11,070 bases of DNA, taken from Gammaproteobacteria bacterium. Lineage in GTDB: Bacteria > Pseudomonadota > Gammaproteobacteria > Enterobacterales > GCA-2746155. Below the pieces are notes generated by a model. It saw only the letters and a list, made by a program, of their open reading frames with translations. It was not told the origin of the DNA and searched no databases. Each line of letters opens with the position of its first letter. Position 1 is the stretch's first letter. Location of the stretch: NCBI GenBank assembly GCA_024206355.1, contig JAAGZM010000186.1, positions 1 through 11,070 of the forward strand. Direction: 5' to 3'. Shown here one piece after another: positions 6,595-11,070 of the stretch. The position numbers were made by a program, and so were the translations under genes.

Positions 6595-7372
6595 ACCAAT
6601 CGGAGAATTGTTTAGCTTCTAAATCATCTGAGAGAGCCATGAAACGAATGTTAAATCGTTTTTGATCTGTACTTACTTCTGGGTAAATATTAAAATCTGC
6701 TGGTACTCTGATGCCGATAAATTTAAACTCATTTTTTCTTATGGTACGCTGATAGTAACCATTTTCTGCGATAACTGTCGCAAAGGTTGATGTTTCTCTG
6801 CTGAGTCTGAGTAGAACTTCCACGCTTGTTTGTATACCTTTAAAGGCTTTTAGCCAATCATATAATTTTTGTTGACGCTTTTCTATTGGCATTGAAAGGA
6901 ATAATTCTACAAAAGGTGCATCGAAACTTAATAGTACAGATCCTAACGTAAGTTTATTCTTAGCATTTAATATAAATTCTTGCTCTAAAAGCTGGTGGCC
7001 AATCTTGCCTTTTTGGCTGCTAAACCATTTACTCAATTGACCTAGCTGATTGATAAAAACTTCAAGTTTGCTAAGATCAACCTCAGGATTAGAGTTTAAT
7101 TTAGTAAAGTAAGCAATATCTCTGTCCAGTTCTTTAATCAACTCAGCTTTAAAGTCTCCTCGCTCAAAAAAGTCGAGTAAAAAAAATATCTGTTTCAGAG
7201 CAAAGAAATGAGCCGATGGAGTAGCTATTTTAATATGTCGATTCGTTTCACGAAACACACGTTCAAGACGTAATAATGAACGGCTTTTATTATCAAGAGG
7301 TACCTCAAAGTTAATGCTGTCAGATTGAATGTTATCTGAAATCATAGTTGCTGAAGGGTTAAAGTTTTTCAT
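6566..7372 (-). CDS. zapD: Cell division protein ZapD (Z-ring associated)
   Basis: A 268-residue ZapD (E. coli 247), a cytoplasmic protein that binds the FtsZ C-terminal tail and bundles FtsZ protofilaments into a stable Z-ring. Family signs: an N-terminal FEVPLDNKSRSLLRLE (matching E. coli FEHPLNEKMRTWLRIE), the LLDFFERGDFKAELIKELDR segment, and a C-terminal region with RFNIRFMAL and FNFELAF. The start is uncertain: ATG 7372 lies 5 nt after the coaE stop, while ATG 7345 would give a product closer in length to the family; neither has a strong ribosome binding site. The about 20 extra residues before the conserved region look polar and disordered. It is the last gene of the leftward pil-coaE-zapD series and ends 29 bp inside the opposite small gene. 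yacG, which often follows zapD, is not present here. Confidence 0.93.
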   Translation of the reverse strand: MKNFNPSATMISDNIQSDSINFEVPLDNKSRSLLRLERVFRETNRHIKIATPSAHFFALKQIFFLLDFFERGDFKAELIKELDRDIAYFTKLNSNPEVDLSKLEVFINQLGQLSKWFSSQKGKIGHQLLEQEFILNAKNKLTLGSVLLSFDAPFVELFLSMPIEKRQQKLYDWLKAFKGIQTSVEVLLRLSRETSTFATVIAENGYYQRTIRKNEFKFIGIRVPADFNIYPEVSTDQKRFNIRFMALSDDLEAKQFSDWFNFELAFYT

Positions 7373-7377
7373 ACTAA

Positions 7378-8004
7378 TTAAATAGTTCTCTTTGCAATGG
7401 ATAGCTGTAAGTAGGTATTATGCATTTTTTTTACAGCCACTTCCAGATTTTCGATAGTTGTATCATTGATTATAATATCATCACTAGCTATTAAGCGTTG
7501 TTCGCGACTTGCCTGGCTTTTTAAGATTTTCTTTGTATCACTAATGCTCACCATATCTCGATAGGTAACACGTTGAATTTGCGTTTCCTCAGGTACATCG
7601 ATAACTAAAACTCTATCAACCTGTTGCTGTAGCTTTGACTCAACAAGTAGGGGGATAACTTTTATGACATAGTGAGATTGAGCATTCGCCACTTCTTCAT
7701 TCATATAATCACGAATAAGTGGATGTAGTAAGTTATTCAACCATTGCCTTTCGTCAGGGTTTGAAAAAATAATATTTCGTAATTTCTGACGATCAAGCTC
7801 TGATGGAGTTTCAGGGGTGAGAATGTCACTTCCATAATGTTCAACAAGTTGCTGTAAAGCATAACTACCAGGCTCTACAACTTTTCTTGATGCTATATCT
7901 GCATCTACAATCGTTACACCTAGTTGCTCAAATAAAGTTGCAGCAGCAGACTTACCGCTCCCTATGCCGCCTGTAAGCCCGATAACTAATTTATCGGAAG
8001 ACAT
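7378..8004 (-). CDS. coaE: Dephospho-CoA kinase
   Basis: A 208-residue CoaE, the cytoplasmic enzyme that phosphorylates the ribose 3'-hydroxyl of dephospho-CoA with ATP, the last step of coenzyme A synthesis. The P-loop GLTGGIGSGKS is at residues 9-19. The acceptor-site DAD is at 34-36, HP at 94-95, the lid arginine segment QRVTYRD at 144-150, and the QASREQRLIASDDIIIN block at 164-180; E. coli has VADD where this protein has ASDD, a mild change. Its ATG directly abuts the pilD stop with no gap, and GGGT about 8 nt upstream lies inside the end of pilD, so the two are probably translated in a coupled way. Clustering of this housekeeping gene with pilBCD is common in Gammaproteobacteria and probably reflects inherited order rather than a shared pathway. 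Confidence 0.96.
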   Translation of the reverse strand: MSSDKLVIGLTGGIGSGKSAAATLFEQLGVTIVDADIASRKVVEPGSYALQQLVEHYGSDILTPETPSELDRQKLRNIIFSNPDERQWLNNLLHPLIRDYMNEEVANAQSHYVIKVIPLLVESKLQQQVDRVLVIDVPEETQIQRVTYRDMVSISDTKKILKSQASREQRLIASDDIIINDTTIENLEVAVKKMHNTYLQLSIAKRTI

Positions 8005-8895
8005 TTATATACCCATGAGCATGAAGTATTGGTTAATTAAGATATTACCCCAAAATAATGCAATTAGACCCGCAATGGCAAGGTAAGGACCAAAAGGCAA
8101 ACTAGTGTCGCGTCCTTTTTTCTTAAGAACAAGAATGAGAATGCCAAGTATCGCTCCAACAACAGATGAAAGCATAATAATGAGCGGTAACATCTTCCAG
8201 CCAAGCCAAGCCCCAAGTGCAGCAAGTAACTTGAAATCGCCGTAGCCCATACCTTCTTTGCCTGTGACGAGTTTAAATAACCAGAAGATAGACCAGAGAG
8301 ACAGATAGCCAGCGAGAGCACCGATGATAGAAATATCGAGAGGCACGTAAGTGCTTTGTAGATTAAAGAGAATACCTATCCAGAGTAGGGGATAAACAAT
8401 GTTGTCTGGGAGTAATTTTCTGTCGATATCAATAAATATCAGCACTACCAAGAATGCTACTAAAATCATTGTTCCCGCTGCTTGCATACCCCAGCCAAAG
8501 TGGAAGGCTGAGTATGCGAAAAGAATACCTGTTAGTAACTCTATTAGTGGGTAACGAATGGATATAGGTGTTTTGCAGCCGGAACATTTTCCACCTAGAA
8601 ATAAGTAGCTAAGTAGCGGTACATTCTCAAAAGCAGTAATTTGATGACTGCATTTAGGACAAGCAGAGCGAGGAACAACAAGATTAAAAGGCTTAGTTTC
8701 TGCCTCATCTGCTGATTCTACTATAACACCTTGCTCTTCAAAAATTTCAGTCGCAGCTTTTCTCCATTCTTTATCAAGCATAACTGGAGTACGATAGATG
8801 ACTACATTCAGAAAACTGCCTAAGAACAGCCCAAATATGCCTGCTGTAATAATAAAGGCAGTGGTGTTTTGAGCAAGATATTCTAAAGCTAACAC
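8005..8895 (-). CDS. pilD: Prepilin leader peptidase / N-methyltransferase PilD, GTG start
   Basis: A 296-residue polytopic inner-membrane aspartic protease that cleaves the leader of type IV prepilins and type II secretion pseudopilins and methylates the new N-terminus. The N-terminal domain has the zinc-type tetracysteine C79-x2-C82 ... C104-x2-C107. The catalytic aspartates are D156 (FIDIDRKLLPD) and D220 in the GYGDFKLL motif, each seven residues beyond the P. aeruginosa PilD positions D149 and D213. About eight hydrophobic segments are visible from 11 to 292. The start codon is GTG (8895-8893), with a modest GGAT upstream, only 3 nt after the pilC stop. No ATG alternative would keep the first membrane helix (GLFLGSFLNVVIYR). 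The loop of about 40 residues before the first cysteine pair is acidic and typical of bifunctional enzymes. Confidence 0.96.
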   Translation of the reverse strand: MLALEYLAQNTTAFIITAGIFGLFLGSFLNVVIYRTPVMLDKEWRKAATEIFEEQGVIVESADEAETKPFNLVVPRSACPKCSHQITAFENVPLLSYLFLGGKCSGCKTPISIRYPLIELLTGILFAYSAFHFGWGMQAAGTMILVAFLVVLIFIDIDRKLLPDNIVYPLLWIGILFNLQSTYVPLDISIIGALAGYLSLWSIFWLFKLVTGKEGMGYGDFKLLAALGAWLGWKMLPLIIMLSSVVGAILGILILVLKKKGRDTSLPFGPYLAIAGLIALFWGNILINQYFMLMGI

Positions 8896-8898
8896 TTA

Positions 8899-10167
8899 TT
8901 ATCCAACAACTTGACCCATAGAGAAGATTGGAAGATACATAGCAACAACTAATCCACCAATTAGTACGCCAAGAATAGCCATAATCATTGGTTCGAGAAG
9001 TGAGCTTAGGTTATCAACAGCATTATCTACATTTTCTTCATAGATATCAGCAACATTTGATAGCATCGAATCTAACGAACCGGATTCTTCACCAATACCG
9101 ACCATTTGTACTACCATATTGGGGAATATTTCAACAGACTCCATGGACATGTACATTGCCATACCGGTAGATACATCATCACGTATTTTGAGTATAGCTT
9201 TTCGGAAAACTACGTTGCCTGATGCACCAGAAGCTGACTCTAATGCTTCTACTAGAGGAACACCAGCTGCAAATGTTGTTGACAGAGTTCTTGTAAAGCG
9301 AGCTACAGCTGCTTCATAAAGAATAGGACCGATAGCGGGCAGTTTTAGCATTAGACGATCACGGAAGTCTCGGGCAGGTTCTGAACGGTGCAATAGTTCT
9401 TTTAACCCCATCAATGAGCCAATAATTACACCTAGGACTACCCACCACCATTCTTGCATCCATTCAGATATTGCGATTACCATTAAGGTGAAAGCTGGTA
9501 GATCAGCACCAAAGCCAGCAAATACATCTTTGAAGGTAGGGACTACAAAAATAAGTAAAATAGCTGTAACAACAAGTGCGATTACTATAACAGCAATAGG
9601 GTAAGTCATAGCGCTTTTAATTTTTTTCTTTAAGGACTCAGACTTTTCTTTATAGATGGCTATTCGGTCGAGCATTTCCTCTAATGCGCCGGCCTGTTCA
9701 CCAGCCTCAACTAAATCGCAGAATAAATCATCAAAATAACGTGGATGTTGTCTTAGCGATTCAGCGAAAGATGTACCAGATTCAATGCTTGTTTTAATAT
9801 TAAGAAGAAGTTCTTGTACAGAAGGATTGTCATGACCTCGCCCAATAATCTCAAATGATTGGACTAAAGGTATACCAGCTTTCATCATGGTGGCAATCAT
9901 TCGACTGAACGATGCAATTTCAGCAGTCGTGACAGGTTTTTTTCTAGGTGCAAATAGAGCTACGGCTTTCTTTTTGACTTTTGTTGCAATTACGCCTTGA
10001 GTTCGTAAATTTGCTTTAGCTATAGCTTGATTGGGAGCAGTCAATGTTCCTGTGACTTTTTGGCCCTTTTTATTGGAGCCTTCCCAAGTAAATGTGAATG
10101 TTTTTTCAGCTTTTTTACTTGCTCTTGATTTACGTACTACATTTTTCTTATCTGCTTGTAGCGCCAT
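8899..10167 (-). CDS. pilC: Type IV pilus inner-membrane platform protein PilC
   Basis: A 422-residue platform protein that couples the PilB and PilT motors to pilin insertion or extraction at the inner membrane. A basic N-terminal cytoplasmic segment (FTFTWEGSNKKGQKVTGTL, about 24-42) is followed by two T2SSF repeats: about 84-207 and 287-409. Each contains the FSR/FTR...AG(I/V)PL...E pattern (residues 87-106 and 291-310) and a G-E-x-(A/S)-G motif (EAGEQAG 154-160, GIGEESG 357-363). Membrane segments lie at about 190-210, 238-255 and 392-413. A good AGGA Shine-Dalgarno, about 8 nt upstream of the ATG, overlaps the last codon and stop of pilB, indicating close coupling within the operon. Length and arrangement are normal. 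Confidence 0.97.
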   Translation of the reverse strand: MALQADKKNVVRKSRASKKAEKTFTFTWEGSNKKGQKVTGTLTAPNQAIAKANLRTQGVIATKVKKKAVALFAPRKKPVTTAEIASFSRMIATMMKAGIPLVQSFEIIGRGHDNPSVQELLLNIKTSIESGTSFAESLRQHPRYFDDLFCDLVEAGEQAGALEEMLDRIAIYKEKSESLKKKIKSAMTYPIAVIVIALVVTAILLIFVVPTFKDVFAGFGADLPAFTLMVIAISEWMQEWWWVVLGVIIGSLMGLKELLHRSEPARDFRDRLMLKLPAIGPILYEAAVARFTRTLSTTFAAGVPLVEALESASGASGNVVFRKAILKIRDDVSTGMAMYMSMESVEIFPNMVVQMVGIGEESGSLDSMLSNVADIYEENVDNAVDNLSSLLEPMIMAILGVLIGGLVVAMYLPIFSMGQVVG

Positions 10168-10171
10168 TACA

Positions 10172-11070
10172 TTAATCCTGTGTTATTCTGTTTATTTCAG
10201 CTAGGCTGGTTAAGCTTTGTCGGACTTTTTCCAGGCCAGATTCCCTGAGATTATTGACGCCATCGAGTTTTGCTTGATCAGCAATTTCAATAGCGTTACC
10301 TCCTTTCATAATAATGCGACCTATGTCTTTCGATACTGGCATCACTTCATAGACACCCACTCGACCCTTATAGCCATGCGTACATTTATCACAACCAATA
10401 GGCTGACAAATTTTTAAGGAGTCGACCTCATCTTCTCTAAACCCGGCTTCTAAGAGAGCTTCTCTGGGTATATTTGAGACAGTTTTACACTCTGTGCAAA
10501 GCCTTCGTGCAAGACGTTGTGCAATAATTAAGTGGACTGATGTAGCTATATTAAATGCTGGAACGCCCATATTTGCTAATCGAGTTAATGTTTCTGGGGC
10601 ATTGTTTGTATGCAGTGTTGATAATACAAGGTGACCAGTTTGAGCTGCCTTAATAGCAATTTCAGCAGTTTCAAGATCTCGTATTTCACCAACTAGTACA
10701 ATATCTGGATCTTGTCTTAAGAATGCTCTTAGCGCTTTTGCAAAGGTCATGCCCTGTTTAACATTAACGTTAACCTGGTTTATACCGGTTAGGTTAATTT
10801 CTACGGGATCTTCAGCTGTTGATATATTAACATCAGGCTTATTAAGAATGTTGACACCTGTGTAAAGAGATACCGTTTTACCTGAACCTGTTGGACCTGT
10901 TACAAGAATCATGCCTTGTGGTTTGCTTAAGGCATCTAAATAAAGCTGTTTTTGTTCTTCTTCGTAACCCAGTACCTCAATACCCATCTGAGCACTGGTA
11001 GGATCGAGTATACGCATTACAATTTTTTCACCGAATAGTGTTGGTAATGTACTTACACGAAAATCAATAG
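10172..11070 (-). CDS. pilB: Type IV pilus extension ATPase PilB (C-terminal part, cut by window edge)
   Basis: The frame runs off the right edge: codons upstream of the Met at 11017 read IDFRVSTLPTLFGEKIV, the usual PilB sequence before VMRILDP, so that Met is internal and the true start lies outside. About 298 codons are visible. Numbering from the Met at 11017: Walker A GPTGSGKT (41-48), Asp box STAEDPVE (66-73), Walker B VLVGEIRD (107-114), His box GHLVLSTLHTN (128-138), and the zinc tetracysteine C174-x2-C177 ... C209-x2-C212 that separates PilB/GspE extension motors from PilT retraction motors. The end INRITQD is standard. PilB is the cytoplasmic hexameric ATPase that powers pilin polymerisation on PilC. 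Only 4 nt separate its stop from pilC. pilA is expected further right, beyond this window. Confidence 0.97.
   Translation of the reverse strand, partial: IDFRVSTLPTLFGEKIVMRILDPTSAQMGIEVLGYEEEQKQLYLDALSKPQGMILVTGPTGSGKTVSLYTGVNILNKPDVNISTAEDPVEINLTGINQVNVNVKQGMTFAKALRAFLRQDPDIVLVGEIRDLETAEIAIKAAQTGHLVLSTLHTNNAPETLTRLANMGVPAFNIATSVHLIIAQRLARRLCTECKTVSNIPREALLEAGFREDEVDSLKICQPIGCDKCTHGYKGRVGVYEVMPVSKDIGRIIMKGGNAIEIADQAKLDGVNNLRESGLEKVRQSLTSLAEINRITQD

Overview
The window is an ordinary-looking piece of chromosome from a gammaproteobacterium of moderately low GC (roughly 40% by eye). The right part carries the pilB-pilC-pilD-coaE-zapD series next to mutT and secA, a neighbourhood typical of many marine and environmental Gammaproteobacteria (Alteromonadales/Oceanospirillales-like). 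A DciA-type (DUF721) helicase loader also argues against an Enterobacterales-type genome, which would use DnaC. I cannot name the genus.

Layout. Positions 17-2103, minus strand: dciA followed by recN, two DNA replication/repair genes probably cotranscribed. Divergent from dciA with a 37-bp gap is an M23 (LytM) zinc metallopeptidase gene anchored to the inner membrane (2141-3070). A 208-bp gap (3071-3278) follows and holds a striking 83-bp inverted repeat with 24-nt arms. Then come secA (3279-6020), a mutT-type Nudix gene that starts at TTG and overlaps secA by 4 bp, and a 58-codon single-span membrane protein gene that overlaps mutT by 4 bp (ATGA). These three are transcribed rightward and look translationally coupled. 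They meet, tail to tail, the leftward operon pilB (cut by the right edge)-pilC-pilD-coaE-zapD, whose genes are separated by 0-5 bp.

The genes cover unrelated core jobs: protein export (SecA), type IV pilus assembly (PilB extension ATPase, PilC platform, PilD prepilin peptidase), coenzyme A synthesis (CoaE), Z-ring bundling (ZapD), oxidised nucleotide removal (MutT-like), replication helicase loading (DciA), double-strand break repair (RecN) and cell-wall hydrolysis (M23).

I see no novel multi-gene system, phage, CRISPR array, RNA gene or complete insertion sequence. The points worth a second look are the REP-like inverted repeat before secA and a half-copy of its core between recN and dciA, the small coupled membrane protein where yacG would be expected, and the gene order around recN-dciA.
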